Below, one piece after another: positions 35,136 to 45,996 of a stretch of 64,000 nt of DNA. Both the position numbers and the translations under genes were made by a program. Within the stretch, counting starts at the first letter, position 1. Every line of letters begins with the position of its first letter. Below the pieces are notes generated by a model. It searched no databases. It was not told where the DNA came from and saw only the letters and a list, made by a program, of their open reading frames with translations. This DNA comes from Pararhizobium arenae (lineage in GTDB: Bacteria; Pseudomonadota; Alphaproteobacteria; Rhizobiales; Rhizobiaceae): positions 317,106 through 381,105 of the forward strand of contig NZ_MOOY01000005.1 of the NCBI RefSeq assembly GCF_001931685.1, written 5' to 3'.

Positions 35136-35171
35136 GGCGTCCAACGACGGGCGCCTCCAGCAAAGCCGCTG
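35136..35171 (+). ncRNA. ANTAR (NasT) target RNA: two hexaloop hairpins in the nas leader
   Basis: Hairpin 1: GGCGTCC (35136-35142), loop AACGAC, GGGCGCC (35149-35155). Hairpin 2: CAGC (35158-35161), loop AAAGCC, GCTG (35168-35171). Both six-base loops have A at position 1 and G at position 4, the defining pattern of ANTAR-protein RNA targets. Hairpin 2 uses the left arm of the intrinsic terminator at 35162-35172, so the two structures exclude each other: NasT bound means read-through into the nitrate genes. Confidence 0.85.
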
Positions 35172-35230
35172 ATCAGGAAATGCGCACGCATCCGCGTGAT
35201 CGCTCACCTGCTCAGCGGCTTTTTGTTTTT
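35162..35230 (+). terminator. Intrinsic terminator of the nas leader, controlled by NasT
   Basis: AAAGCCGCTGA (35162-35172) pairs perfectly with TCAGCGGCTTT (35212-35222). The stem extends by CAGG/CCTG after one mismatch, a small inner hairpin caps the loop, and a T-rich run TTTTTGTTTTT follows. It is placed 48 bases before the transporter start. Confidence 0.9.
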
Positions 35231-35278
35231 CACCCCCTAGATTGGAGCGGCACGACCTTGTCGGGCCTCGGAGAAGCT

Positions 35279-36535
35279 ATGTCTGAAAATACGAAAGCCA
35301 TGTCTCCCGGTGAACCAGCCAAAGCCCTGTGGATGTCCACGCTGGCCTTCACCATCTGTTTCGCCGTCTGGACGATCTTTGCGATCATCGGCATTCGCAT
35401 CAAGCAGGACCTTGGCTTGAGCGAAGCCCAGTTCGGCCTGCTCATCGGCACGCCGATCCTGTCGGGTTCTCTCGTTCGCATCGTGCTCGGCATCTGGACC
35501 GGCCGTTACGGCGGCCGTCTCGTCTATACGCTCACCATGCTTGCCGCAGCCCTTTCGACCTTCCTGCTCTCCTACGCCACGACGTTCCCGCAGATGCTGC
35601 TGGCCGGTCTCGGTGTTGGCCTCGCCGGCGGTTCCTTTGCCGTTGGCGTTGCCTATGTCTCGCCGTTCTTCTCGGCTGACAAGCAGGGCACCGCACTCGG
35701 CATCTTCGGCGCCGGCAATGTCGGCGCGGCTGTCACCAAGTTCCTCGCGCCCTTCGTGCTTCTCGCCTGGGGCTGGCAGGCCGTTGCCCAGATCTGGGCG
35801 CTCGGGCTCGTCGTCATGGCCGTGATTTTCTGGTTCAGCACGACCGATGATCCGTCGTTCAAGGCACGCCGCGAGCGCGGTGCCGCACCCCGCAGCCTCG
35901 CCCAGGAGTTTGCACCGCTCAAGAACGTGCAGGTCTGGCGCTTCTCGCTCTATTACTTCTTCGTCTTCGGCGGCTTCGTCGCGCTCGCCCTCTGGCTGCC
36001 GCGTTATCTCGTCGGCGTCTATGGCTTCGATATCGCGCTCGCCGGCATGATCGCCGCCGCCTATTCCATCCCCGGCAGCATTTTCCGCGCTTTTGGCGGC
36101 GTTCTTTCCGATCGCAAGGGTGCCCGCACTGTTATGTACTGGGTGCTCGGCGTCTCGGCGCTCGCAACCCTCATCCTGTCGCTGCCGGCGGCGACGGACG
36201 GCCCGGCCTTCGGCATCACGCCGGCCGTGTTCATCGTCGTGATCTTCGTGCTCGGTTTCTTCATGAGCCTCGGCAAGGCCGCCGTCTACAAGCACATCCC
36301 GGCCTATTATCCCGATAGCGTCGGCGCCGTCGGCGGTGTCGTCGGCATGGTCGGCGGTCTCGGCGGGTTCATCCTTCCGATCGCCTTCGGCTTCCTGAAG
36401 GATATCACCGGCCTCTGGTCGAGCTGCTTCATGCTGCTCTTTGCCGTCGTCGCCGTGTCGCTCATCTGGATGCACCTGTCGATCCGCCAGATGGAGCGTA
36501 ACGCGCTCTCCGTCTCGGCCGTCGCTGCAGCCTGA
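35279..36535 (+). CDS. narK: Nitrate/nitrite transporter, MFS NNP family (NarK/NasA type)
   Basis: 418 aa from the ATG at 35279 (GGAG upstream); an in-frame extension would run into the terminator. It has 12 predicted transmembrane helices. The nitrate-signature segment GIFGAGNVGAAVTKFLAP lies near residues 140-158, and a second Gly-rich signature GAVGGVVGMVGGLGGFILP near 345-363; both are diagnostic of nitrate/nitrite porters. First structural gene after the NasT-controlled leader; nirB follows 14 bases downstream. Confidence 0.93.
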   Translation: MSENTKAMSPGEPAKALWMSTLAFTICFAVWTIFAIIGIRIKQDLGLSEAQFGLLIGTPILSGSLVRIVLGIWTGRYGGRLVYTLTMLAAALSTFLLSYATTFPQMLLAGLGVGLAGGSFAVGVAYVSPFFSADKQGTALGIFGAGNVGAAVTKFLAPFVLLAWGWQAVAQIWALGLVVMAVIFWFSTTDDPSFKARRERGAAPRSLAQEFAPLKNVQVWRFSLYYFFVFGGFVALALWLPRYLVGVYGFDIALAGMIAAAYSIPGSIFRAFGGVLSDRKGARTVMYWVLGVSALATLILSLPAATDGPAFGITPAVFIVVIFVLGFFMSLGKAAVYKHIPAYYPDSVGAVGGVVGMVGGLGGFILPIAFGFLKDITGLWSSCFMLLFAVVAVSLIWMHLSIRQMERNALSVSAVAAA

Positions 36536-36549
36536 ACCGGGAAACGAAA

Positions 36550-39000
36550 ATGACAGAAAAACTCGTCATCATCGGCAACGGCATGGCGCCGGGACGCATG
36601 CTGGAGCATCTGCTCGACAAGGCGCCGGACCAGTATCAGGTCACGATTTTCAACGCCGAGCCGCGCGTCAACTACGACCGCATCATGCTCTCGCCGGTTC
36701 TCTCCGGCGAGAAGGAATTCGAAGAGATCGTCATCCACGGTGACGGCTGGTACATCAAGCACGACATCACCCTCTACAAGGGCCACAAGATCATCGCGAT
36801 CGACCGGACGGCAAAGACGGTCACGTCCGACCACGGCGTCACCGAAAGCTACGACAAGCTGGTGATCGCCACCGGTTCGGTGCCCTTCATCATCCCGGTT
36901 CCGGGCAATGATTTGCCCGGCGTCATCACTTATCGCGATCTGGACGACGTGCAGGCCATGCTGCTCGCCGCCCAGTCCCGCGAAAAGGCTGTCGTCATCG
37001 GTGGCGGCCTGCTCGGTCTCGAAGCCGCCGCCGGTCTTGCCGGCCGTGGCATGGATGTGACCGTGCTACACGTCATGCCGTCCCTGATGGACCGGCAGCT
37101 CGATCCCGCGGCCGGCTATCTCCTCCAGAAGGAGCTGGAAGGCCGGGGCATCAAGATCATCTGCAAAGCCAACACCAAGGCGATCATCGGCAATGGCAAG
37201 GTCGAGGGCATCGAGCTCGACGACGGTCGCATCATCCCCGCAACGCTGGTGGTGATGGCGGTCGGCATCCGCCCGAGCGTCGGTCTTGCCAAGGAAGCCG
37301 GCCTTGCCGTCAACCGCGGCATCGTCGTCGATGACGGCATGCAGACGTCGGATGGCAATATCTGGGCGCTTGGCGAATGCGCCGAAGTCGGCGGCATGGT
37401 CTATGGCCTCGTCGCGCCGCTCTACGAGATGGCCCGTATCGCGGCATCTCATCTCGCAGGCGACCGTTCGCCGGCCTTCGTCCACTCCGATACGCCGACC
37501 AAGCTCAAGGTCACCGGCATCGAACTGTTCTCGCTTGGCGATTTCACAGATGGAGACGATCGCGAAGAGATCGTGCTGCGCGACGCTTCAGCCGGCGTCT
37601 ACAAGCGGGTGGTGCTGAAGGAAAACCGCATCATCGGCACGGTGCTCTACGGCGAAACATCAGATGGCGCATGGTTCAACGACCTGAAGAAGAAGGCGAC
37701 CGACATTTCGCAGATGCGCGAGACGCTGATCTTCGGCCAGGCCTATCAGGGAGGGTCTCCGCTGGACCCTATGGCGGCCGTTGCAGCCTTGCCGGATGAC
37801 GCGGAAATCTGTGGCTGCAACGGCGTCTGCAAGGGCAAGATCACCTCGACCATAACCTCCAAGGGCCTGACGTCGCTCGACGACGTGCGCGCTCACACCA
37901 AGGCCTCCGCGTCCTGCGGCTCCTGCACGGGGCTGGTCGAAAAGCTGATGACGATCACGCTCGGCGACAGCTACAACCCCGCCGCCGTCCAGCCGATGTG
38001 CGGCTGCACGGAATTCGGCCACGACGAGGTGCGCCGGCTGATCAAGGCCAAGGGCCTGAAAACCATTCCGGCGGTGATGCAGGAACTGGAGTGGAAGACC
38101 TCCTGCGGCTGCGCCAAGTGCCGCCCGGCGCTCAACTACTATCTCGTCTGCGACTGGCCGGATGAATATGCCGACGACTACCAGTCGCGTTTCATCAACG
38201 AGCGTGTGCACGCCAACATCCAGAAGGACGGCACCTATTCCGTCGTGCCGCGCATGTGGGGCGGCGTGACTAACGCAGGCGAGTTGCGCGCCATCGCCGA
38301 TGTCGTCGACAAGTTCGAGATACCGCTGGTGAAGGTCACCGGCGGTCAGCGCATCGATCTGCTCGGCATCGAGAAGGAAGACCTGCCCGCCGTCTGGGCC
38401 GATCTCGGCAAGGCCGGCTTCATCTCCGGTCAGGCCTATGCCAAGGGCCTGCGCACGGTGAAGACCTGCGTCGGTTCCGACTGGTGCCGTTTCGGCACGC
38501 AGGATTCAACCGGTCTCGGCATCCGCATCGAGAAATTCATGTGGGGCTCCTGGACGCCGGCCAAGCTGAAGATGGCGGTTTCCGGCTGTCCGCGAAACTG
38601 CGCGGAAGCGACCTGCAAGGATATCGGCGTGATCTGCGTCGATAGTGGCTTCGAAATCCATTTCGCAGGTGCCGCCGGCCTCGACATCAAGGGCACCGAG
38701 GTTCTCGGTCTCGTGAAGAGCGAGGACGAGGCGCTGGAGCATATCGTGGCGCTGACCCAGATGTACCGCGAGCAGGCCCGCTATCTCGAGCGCATCTACA
38801 AATGGGCAAAGCGCATCGGTCTCGATGAAATCCGCCGCCAGATCATGGACGATGCCGACAAGCGCAAGGCCTATTACGACCGCTTCGTCTTCAGCCAACA
38901 GTTCGCCCAGGTCGATCCGTGGTCGGAGCGTGTCTCCGGCAAGGACAAGCACGAGTTCCGGCCGATGGCATCCGTCGGCTTCAGCCAGGCCGCCGAGTGA
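36550..39000 (+). CDS. nirB: NAD(P)H-dependent assimilatory nitrite reductase, large subunit NirB
   Basis: 816 aa, normal length. Order: FAD/NAD(P)H oxidoreductase domain (LVIIGNGMAPGRML at the start, VVIGGGLLGLEAAAGLAGRG near 150), BFD-like [2Fe-2S] region (EICGCNGVCKGK near 417, SCGSCTGLV near 456, and a further CGCAKC near 519), then the sulfite/nitrite reductase domains with the four [4Fe-4S]-sirohaem cysteines in TCVGSDWCRFG (about 638) and SGCPRNCAEATC (about 678). It reduces nitrite to ammonium by six electrons with NirD. Sirohaem is supplied by the cysG product encoded at the end of the operon. Confidence 0.96.
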   Translation: MTEKLVIIGNGMAPGRMLEHLLDKAPDQYQVTIFNAEPRVNYDRIMLSPVLSGEKEFEEIVIHGDGWYIKHDITLYKGHKIIAIDRTAKTVTSDHGVTESYDKLVIATGSVPFIIPVPGNDLPGVITYRDLDDVQAMLLAAQSREKAVVIGGGLLGLEAAAGLAGRGMDVTVLHVMPSLMDRQLDPAAGYLLQKELEGRGIKIICKANTKAIIGNGKVEGIELDDGRIIPATLVVMAVGIRPSVGLAKEAGLAVNRGIVVDDGMQTSDGNIWALGECAEVGGMVYGLVAPLYEMARIAASHLAGDRSPAFVHSDTPTKLKVTGIELFSLGDFTDGDDREEIVLRDASAGVYKRVVLKENRIIGTVLYGETSDGAWFNDLKKKATDISQMRETLIFGQAYQGGSPLDPMAAVAALPDDAEICGCNGVCKGKITSTITSKGLTSLDDVRAHTKASASCGSCTGLVEKLMTITLGDSYNPAAVQPMCGCTEFGHDEVRRLIKAKGLKTIPAVMQELEWKTSCGCAKCRPALNYYLVCDWPDEYADDYQSRFINERVHANIQKDGTYSVVPRMWGGVTNAGELRAIADVVDKFEIPLVKVTGGQRIDLLGIEKEDLPAVWADLGKAGFISGQAYAKGLRTVKTCVGSDWCRFGTQDSTGLGIRIEKFMWGSWTPAKLKMAVSGCPRNCAEATCKDIGVICVDSGFEIHFAGAAGLDIKGTEVLGLVKSEDEALEHIVALTQMYREQARYLERIYKWAKRIGLDEIRRQIMDDADKRKAYYDRFVFSQQFAQVDPWSERVSGKDKHEFRPMASVGFSQAAE

Positions 39001-39019
39001 TCCGGGAAAGGAAAGAGAC

Positions 39020-39349
39020 ATGAACTGGCATCCCATCGGCAACATCACCGACATTCCGCTCCGGGGCGCACGCTGCGTGAAGACGCCGCAAGGTAAGATC
39101 GGCGTTTTCCGCACGGCCGAAAACGAGGTCTTCGCCATAGAGGACCACTGCCCGCACAAGGGCGGGCCGCTGACGCAGGGCATCGTTCACGGCAAGGCCG
39201 TGACCTGCCCGCTGCACAACTGGGTGATTTCGCTCGAAACCGGCAAGGCGCTGGGGGCCGATGAAGGTGAGGTCCGGACCATCCCTCTGCGTAACGAGGA
39301 CGGCGAACTCTTCATCGCGCTGGAAAGCCTTATGATGGCGGCGGAGTAG
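39020..39349 (+). CDS. nirD: Nitrite reductase small subunit NirD (Rieske-type)
   Basis: 109 aa, ATG preceded by GGAAAG, 19 bases after nirB. Rieske fold with the [2Fe-2S] ligand motifs CPHKGGPL (about 44-51) and CPLHNW (about 63-68), both Cys-His pairs intact. It completes the NirBD enzyme. Confidence 0.94.
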   Translation: MNWHPIGNITDIPLRGARCVKTPQGKIGVFRTAENEVFAIEDHCPHKGGPLTQGIVHGKAVTCPLHNWVISLETGKALGADEGEVRTIPLRNEDGELFIALESLMMAAE

Positions 39350-39395
39350 GGGGATGGGAGGCGTTGCCATGCAGGTTCTGAACCAGCCGCTTTTA

Positions 39396-39507
39396 CCCCC
39401 CTCTGCCCTGTCGGGCATCTCCCCCTCAAGGGGGGAGATTGGAGCGAGAGGCGGCCCCCAGCCGATCTCCCCCTTTGAGGGGGAGATGCCCGACAGGGCA
39501 GAGGGGG
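39396..39507. repeat. RIME-type palindromic intergenic element within the nas operon
   Basis: A perfect 31-bp inverted repeat, 39397-39427 and 39477-39507 (arms contain CTGCCCTGTCGGGCATCTCC and its complement). Each arm can also form its own smaller hairpin through CCCCCTC-AAG-GGGGG and CTCCCCC-TTT-GAGGGGG. About 110 bases in total, the size and layout of the Rhizobium intergenic mosaic element RIME1. It occupies the gap between nirD and the nitrate reductase gene. Confidence 0.88.
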
Positions 39508-39570
39508 ATAAAGCGGCAATCTCGGTAGTGGTGGCGTTACCCGATCCACACCTGCTGGGAGCCTATCGTC

Positions 39571-42222
39571 ATGGCTGAAACGAAAACCACCTGTCCCTAT
39601 TGCGGCGTCGGCTGCGGGGTGATCGCCAAGGTCGATGAGGAGGGCAAGGTTTCGGTGAAGGGCGATCCCGATCACCCCGCCAATTTCGGCCGCCTCTGCT
39701 CTAAGGGATCGGCACTGGCCGAGACCATCGATCTCGACGGCCGCCTGCTCGAGCCCGAAATCAACGGCAAGCCGGCAGAGTGGAACGAGGCGCTCGATCT
39801 CGTCGCCGAGCGTTTCTCCGCAGCCATCGCCGAACATGGACCGGATTCCGTTGCCTTCTACGTTTCCGGCCAGCTTCTGACCGAAGACTACTACATCGCC
39901 AACAAGCTGATGAAGGGCTATATCGGTTCCGCCAATATCGACACCAATTCAAGACTTTGCATGTCGTCTTCGGTGGCCGGACATCGCCGCGCCTTTGGGG
40001 CCGATACGGTGCCCGGCACCTATGAAGACCTTGAGCTTGCCGATCTCGTCATCCTCACCGGCTCCAATCTCGCCTGGTGCCACCCCGTCGTCTACCAGCG
40101 GCTTGCCGCCGCAAAGGCCGCCCGGCCGGGCATGAAGGTGGTGGTGATCGATCCGCGCCGGACGATGACGGCCGATATTGCCGACCTGCATCTGGCGGTG
40201 CGGCCCGATGGTGACGTCGCCCTGTTCAACGGCCTGCTCTCCCACCTCGCCAAGACCAGCGCCATCGACGAAAACTATGTAGCCGCCCACACCAACGGCT
40301 CTGCCGATGCCTTTGCCGCCGCAGGGACCCTGCGGTTTCCCGAACTGATGGAGCGCACCGGGCTCGGCGCCAGCGAATTGCGCCAGTTCTTCAGCCTGTT
40401 CGAACGGACCGAGCGGGTCGTCACCTGCTACAGCCAGGGCGTCAACCAGTCCACCTCCGGCACGGACAAGGTCAATGCCATCATCAACTGTCATCTGGCG
40501 ACCGGCCGCATCGGCCGGTCGGGCATGGGGCCGTTTTCGCTGACGGGCCAACCAAACGCCATGGGCGGCCGCGAGGTCGGTGGCCTTGCCAATATGCTTG
40601 CGGCCCATATGGCCATCGAAAATGCGGAGGATCGCGATCGTGTCCAGCGTTTCTGGCAGTCGCCGACCATGGCTGATCACGCCGGCCTGAAGGCAGTCGA
40701 TATGTTCCGCGCCGTTGCCGATGGACGCATCAAGGCGCTCTGGATCATGGCGACCAATCCGGTCGTTTCGATGCCGGATGCGGATGCCGTCGAGGCGGCG
40801 ATTGCCGCCTGTCCCTTCGTCGTCGTCTCGGATGTGCTGAAGACGACCGATACCGCCCGCCACGCCCATGTGCTTCTGCCTTCGCTCGGCTGGGGCGAAA
40901 AGGATGGTACGGTGACCAATTCGGAGCGCCGCATCTCCCGCCAGCGCCCCTTCTTGGCCGCACCCGAGAAAGCGAAAGCCGACTGGTGGCAGCTTTGCGA
41001 AGTTGCCTATCGCATGGGCTATGACGGTTTCGACTATGCAACGCCTGCAGAGATATTTTCCGAGCACGCCGCTCTTTCCGCCTTTGAAAATGGTGGCACG
41101 CGCGATTTCGATATCGGCGCCTATGCCGCTCTTGAAGAAGCCTATTATGATGCTCTGAAGCCCTTTCAATGGCCGCAGCCGGCAGGAAAAGGCCGTGACA
41201 CGACCCGGTTTTTCGCAACCGGCGGCTTCTATCATCCGGACGGACGCGCCCGTTTCATTGCCGTCTATCCGCCGGAAACGGATCGCACGACAACGGATTT
41301 TCCTTTAACGCTCAACACCGGCCGCATCCGCGATCAGTGGCATACGATGACCCGGACGGGAAAAAGCGCCCGACTTTCCGCCCATATCGCCGAGCCCTTT
41401 GCCGAAATCCATCCCCGCGATGCGCAGACCATCGGCATCGGCAGCGCTGGACTGGTCGAGATCGAAAGCCCCCACGGCAAAAGCATAGCTCGCGCCCTGA
41501 TCACCGAGCGGCAGGCTCGCGGCAGCATCTTCGTGCCCATGCACTGGAACGACCAGTTTGCCGCAAAGGCCCGCATCGATGCCGTCGTGCCGCCGCTGAC
41601 GGATCCCGTATCAGGCCAGCCTGCCTCCAAGAATGTCGCCATCGCAGCGCGGCCCTTTGTGGCTTCCTTCTATGGTTTCGCCGTTTCCGTCGCAAAGCCG
41701 GCGCAGCCGCAGGCAGACTACTGGGCTTTGGCGAAGGCCGATGGCGGATGGCGGATCGAGCTTGCCTTTGCCGAAGCCCCTGCCGACTGGACAGCATGGT
41801 GCCGAGCCACCTTCGGTATCGATGGCACCGTCGAGCCTTTGGGCTACGCCGATTACCAGACCGGAGACCTGAGACTCGCGTTCTTCGATGGCGAAAGGCT
41901 GCTTGCCGCCCTGTTTCTGGCGCGTGAGCCCGTGGCTGTGGCCCGCAACTGGGCGGTTTCGCAGCTCACAGCCGAACACGGCAATCTGCGCAAGCGCTTC
42001 ACGCTGGTCGCCGGGCGTCCGGGCGCCGGCCGTGCCGATCCCGGCGCCACCGTCTGTTCCTGCTTCAGCGTCGGCGTCAATCAGATCGTCGGGGCCGTGC
42101 GTGGCGGTTGCCACAGCGTCGAGGCCCTCGGCAGGCAACTCAATGCCGGAACCAATTGCGGCTCCTGCCGCGCGGAAATCAGGGGGATCATCGATGGATG
42201 TCTTGCAGCAGCCGCGGAATGA
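39571..42222 (+). CDS. nasA: Assimilatory nitrate reductase, catalytic subunit
   Basis: 883 aa molybdopterin (Mo-bisMGD) enzyme of the NasA/NapA group. The N-terminal [4Fe-4S] ligands are Cys8, Cys11, Cys15 and Cys43 (CPYCGVGC ... LCSKG). Mo-cofactor motifs include DTNSRLCMSSS near 128-138 with the Mo-ligand Cys, and GPFSLTGQPNAMGGREVGG near 321. A C-terminal BFD-like [2Fe-2S] domain (VCSCFSVGVNQIV ... TNCGSC, about 828-870) is typical of the Klebsiella-type enzyme that takes electrons from a separate donor or from NirB. No signal peptide: cytoplasmic. It overlaps cysG by 29 bases. Confidence 0.96.
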   Translation: MAETKTTCPYCGVGCGVIAKVDEEGKVSVKGDPDHPANFGRLCSKGSALAETIDLDGRLLEPEINGKPAEWNEALDLVAERFSAAIAEHGPDSVAFYVSGQLLTEDYYIANKLMKGYIGSANIDTNSRLCMSSSVAGHRRAFGADTVPGTYEDLELADLVILTGSNLAWCHPVVYQRLAAAKAARPGMKVVVIDPRRTMTADIADLHLAVRPDGDVALFNGLLSHLAKTSAIDENYVAAHTNGSADAFAAAGTLRFPELMERTGLGASELRQFFSLFERTERVVTCYSQGVNQSTSGTDKVNAIINCHLATGRIGRSGMGPFSLTGQPNAMGGREVGGLANMLAAHMAIENAEDRDRVQRFWQSPTMADHAGLKAVDMFRAVADGRIKALWIMATNPVVSMPDADAVEAAIAACPFVVVSDVLKTTDTARHAHVLLPSLGWGEKDGTVTNSERRISRQRPFLAAPEKAKADWWQLCEVAYRMGYDGFDYATPAEIFSEHAALSAFENGGTRDFDIGAYAALEEAYYDALKPFQWPQPAGKGRDTTRFFATGGFYHPDGRARFIAVYPPETDRTTTDFPLTLNTGRIRDQWHTMTRTGKSARLSAHIAEPFAEIHPRDAQTIGIGSAGLVEIESPHGKSIARALITERQARGSIFVPMHWNDQFAAKARIDAVVPPLTDPVSGQPASKNVAIAARPFVASFYGFAVSVAKPAQPQADYWALAKADGGWRIELAFAEAPADWTAWCRATFGIDGTVEPLGYADYQTGDLRLAFFDGERLLAALFLAREPVAVARNWAVSQLTAEHGNLRKRFTLVAGRPGAGRADPGATVCSCFSVGVNQIVGAVRGGCHSVEALGRQLNAGTNCGSCRAEIRGIIDGCLAAAAE

Positions 42223-43714
42223 AGCACCCGCCCGCATGGAGGCTTTGGCAAAACTGCCGGTCTTCTGGGCTTTGGAGAACAAACGCTGCGTTATCGTCGG
42301 CGGCTCCGATGCGGCGGCTTGGAAGGCGGAACTGCTCGCCTCCTGCGGCGCCCATGTCGAGGTGTTCGCGGAAACACTCAGCGAGACCTTCGGGGCCCTG
42401 CTCACTCGCCCACCGGCCCATGCGTCCGCCAAGCTGACCCACAGGCCGGAGCCCTGGAACGAACAGGTTCTCGCAGGTGCGACCCTTACGATCGGCGACT
42501 TCGAGGACACAGACGACGCCGCGGTTTTCTTCGCGGCGGCCCGCGCCGCAGGCGTGCCGGTCAATGTCATCGACAAGCCGGCCTATTGCCAGTTCCAGTT
42601 CGGCTCCATCGTCAACCGTTCACCGGCCATCATCGCGATCTCGACGGATGGTGCGGCGCCGATACTCGCGCAGGCCATCCGTCGCCGGATCGAGACGCTG
42701 CTGCCGCGCAGCCTGAAGGCCTGGGCGGCCCTTGCGCAATCCGTGCGCGAAAGTGTCAATCTCTGGCTGGAGCCGGGTCCGCAGCGCCGCGCCTTCTGGG
42801 AAAAATTCGTCGAAGCCGCTTTCACAAGTGCGGGTGCACCCGATGAGGAGGCCACCGTAGAGTTGATCCGTGAAGCGGAAGCGCTTTCCACCACCACCGA
42901 GCGCGGTCGCGTAACGCTGGTTGGCGCAGGTCCGGGCGACGCCGAACTCCTGACTTTGAAGGCGGTGCGCGCGCTGCAGGCAGCCGATGTCATCCTGTTC
43001 GACGATCTGGTCTCCGATGAGGTGCTGGAACTCGCACGCCGGGAGGCCAAGCGCATGCTGGTCGGCAAGCGCGGCGGCCGCGAAAGCTGCAAGCAGGAGG
43101 ATATCAATGCCATGATGGTGAAGCTCGCCAAGGCGGGCAAGCGCGTGGTGCGGCTGAAATCCGGCGATCCGATGATTTTCGGGCGGGCCGGCGAGGAAAT
43201 CGCCCATTTGAGGCAAGAGGGCATCCCTGTCGATGTCATTCCCGGCATCACCGCCGCAAGTGCCATGGCATCGCGTCTCGGCATATCGCTCACCCATCGC
43301 GATCATGCCCAGTCCGTTCGCTTTACCACCGGCCATTCCCGCCACGGCGGCCTGCCCGATGATATGGACTGGCGCTCTCTGGCCGATCCCAAAACGACGA
43401 ACGTCTTCTACATGGGAGGCCGCACGGCGCCCCTCATCGCCCGGCGCCTTATGGAAGAAGGACTTTCGCCGGAAACGCCGGCCGTCGTCGTCAACAATGT
43501 CAGCCGGGCCAATGAGCGGTGCTGGTCCGGCACCTTGGGCAGCCTTGGCGAAGGTGTTCGTGACATCGGTTACGAACAGCCGGTGCTGATCGCCGTTGGC
43601 AATGCCTTTGCGGAAGGGCGGCTTGCTCCCCTTGCTATCCCCGGAGAGGCCGGGAAAGCCGCAAGCGCAGGCGACGGCGAGACGGATTTCTATCGGGCGA
43701 CGGCGGCTGTTTGA
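42194..43714 (+). CDS. cysG: Siroheme synthase CysG (trifunctional)
   Basis: 506 aa from ATG 42194, inside the nitrate reductase 3' end; an ATG at 42236 is a possible alternative. The N-terminal precorrin-2 dehydrogenase/sirohydrochlorin ferrochelatase part has KRCVIVGGSDAAAWKAELL near 27, where the usual glycine loop VVGGG-xA is slightly altered. The C-terminal uroporphyrinogen-III C-methyltransferase has VTLVGAGPGDAELLTLKA near 240, RLKSGDPMIFGRAGEE near 318 and VIPGITAASA near 347. It makes sirohaem for NirB, which explains its place in the nas operon. It ends 9 bases from the converging hutD. Confidence 0.94.
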   Translation: MDVLQQPRNEAPARMEALAKLPVFWALENKRCVIVGGSDAAAWKAELLASCGAHVEVFAETLSETFGALLTRPPAHASAKLTHRPEPWNEQVLAGATLTIGDFEDTDDAAVFFAAARAAGVPVNVIDKPAYCQFQFGSIVNRSPAIIAISTDGAAPILAQAIRRRIETLLPRSLKAWAALAQSVRESVNLWLEPGPQRRAFWEKFVEAAFTSAGAPDEEATVELIREAEALSTTTERGRVTLVGAGPGDAELLTLKAVRALQAADVILFDDLVSDEVLELARREAKRMLVGKRGGRESCKQEDINAMMVKLAKAGKRVVRLKSGDPMIFGRAGEEIAHLRQEGIPVDVIPGITAASAMASRLGISLTHRDHAQSVRFTTGHSRHGGLPDDMDWRSLADPKTTNVFYMGGRTAPLIARRLMEEGLSPETPAVVVNNVSRANERCWSGTLGSLGEGVRDIGYEQPVLIAVGNAFAEGRLAPLAIPGEAGKAASAGDGETDFYRATAAV

Positions 43715-43723
43715 TGCCGAGCC

Positions 43724-44287
43724 TTATGCGATTTCGATGATGTAGGCAGTCGTCTCGCCGGTGCTATCGACGATCAGCTCCTCGCCAGCGGCAAGGTCGA
43801 GGATCACATCGTCGGCTGCGAGCGCATGGCGGGCCTCGCCTATGGTGACTGTTGCCGCGCCCGTGAAAACCACCGCGTTAAGCGTCTGCCGACCTGAAAT
43901 CGAAAGCGTTCCGGACCATTGCAGCCGTTTCATTTCATGGCTGGCATGGCCGCGCGCCGTCATGATGTTGAGATCGGTCGTTTCCCCGCCCTCGATTTCT
44001 GCGTCGATGTCCACTTCGCCCGCAAAGGCAAAAGGGTCGCCGAGCGCGGTGAGGCGGGCAAGGTCCTTGCCCTCCGATATCAGCCGGACTGGATTGCCGC
44101 GCAGCGCCACGATGGTGCGGTCAATGCCTGGAAAGCGGGAGAAGGGGCCGGAGGAGCGGATCGTGGCAAGGCTGATGCGCCAGAGAAAAGGCACATCCTG
44201 CCCCGGCATCAGCGCCACCTCCCGGGTGACGCCCCCGCCGTTTTTCCATGGCATGGCTTTATGATCTGCCGCGCGCAATATCCGCAT
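43724..44287 (-). CDS. hutD: HutD/Ves family protein
   Basis: 187 aa from the ATG at 44287, 19 bases after hutU. Double-cupin-like HutD fold with the N-terminal MPWKNGGGVTREVAL motif (about 12-26) and SLATIRSSGPFSRFPGIDRT near 39-58. HutD proteins accompany hut operons and are thought to buffer or sense pathway intermediates; in Pseudomonas HutD limits hut expression. Last gene of the hut operon. Confidence 0.88.
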   Translation of the reverse strand: MRILRAADHKAMPWKNGGGVTREVALMPGQDVPFLWRISLATIRSSGPFSRFPGIDRTIVALRGNPVRLISEGKDLARLTALGDPFAFAGEVDIDAEIEGGETTDLNIMTARGHASHEMKRLQWSGTLSISGRQTLNAVVFTGAATVTIGEARHALAADDVILDLAAGEELIVDSTGETTAYIIEIA

Positions 44288-44306
44288 GATGTCCGGGCCG
44301 TTCGTT

Positions 44307-45980
<1,674 letters not shown>

Positions 45981-45996
45981 TGTGTGTTCCTCCGGA

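Noticed and set aside
39396-39507. Repeated CCCCCTC/GAGGGGG blocks considered as a CRISPR fragment
   Set aside because: They are two arms of one inverted repeat, not direct repeats with unique spacers; the RIME interpretation fits length and symmetry.
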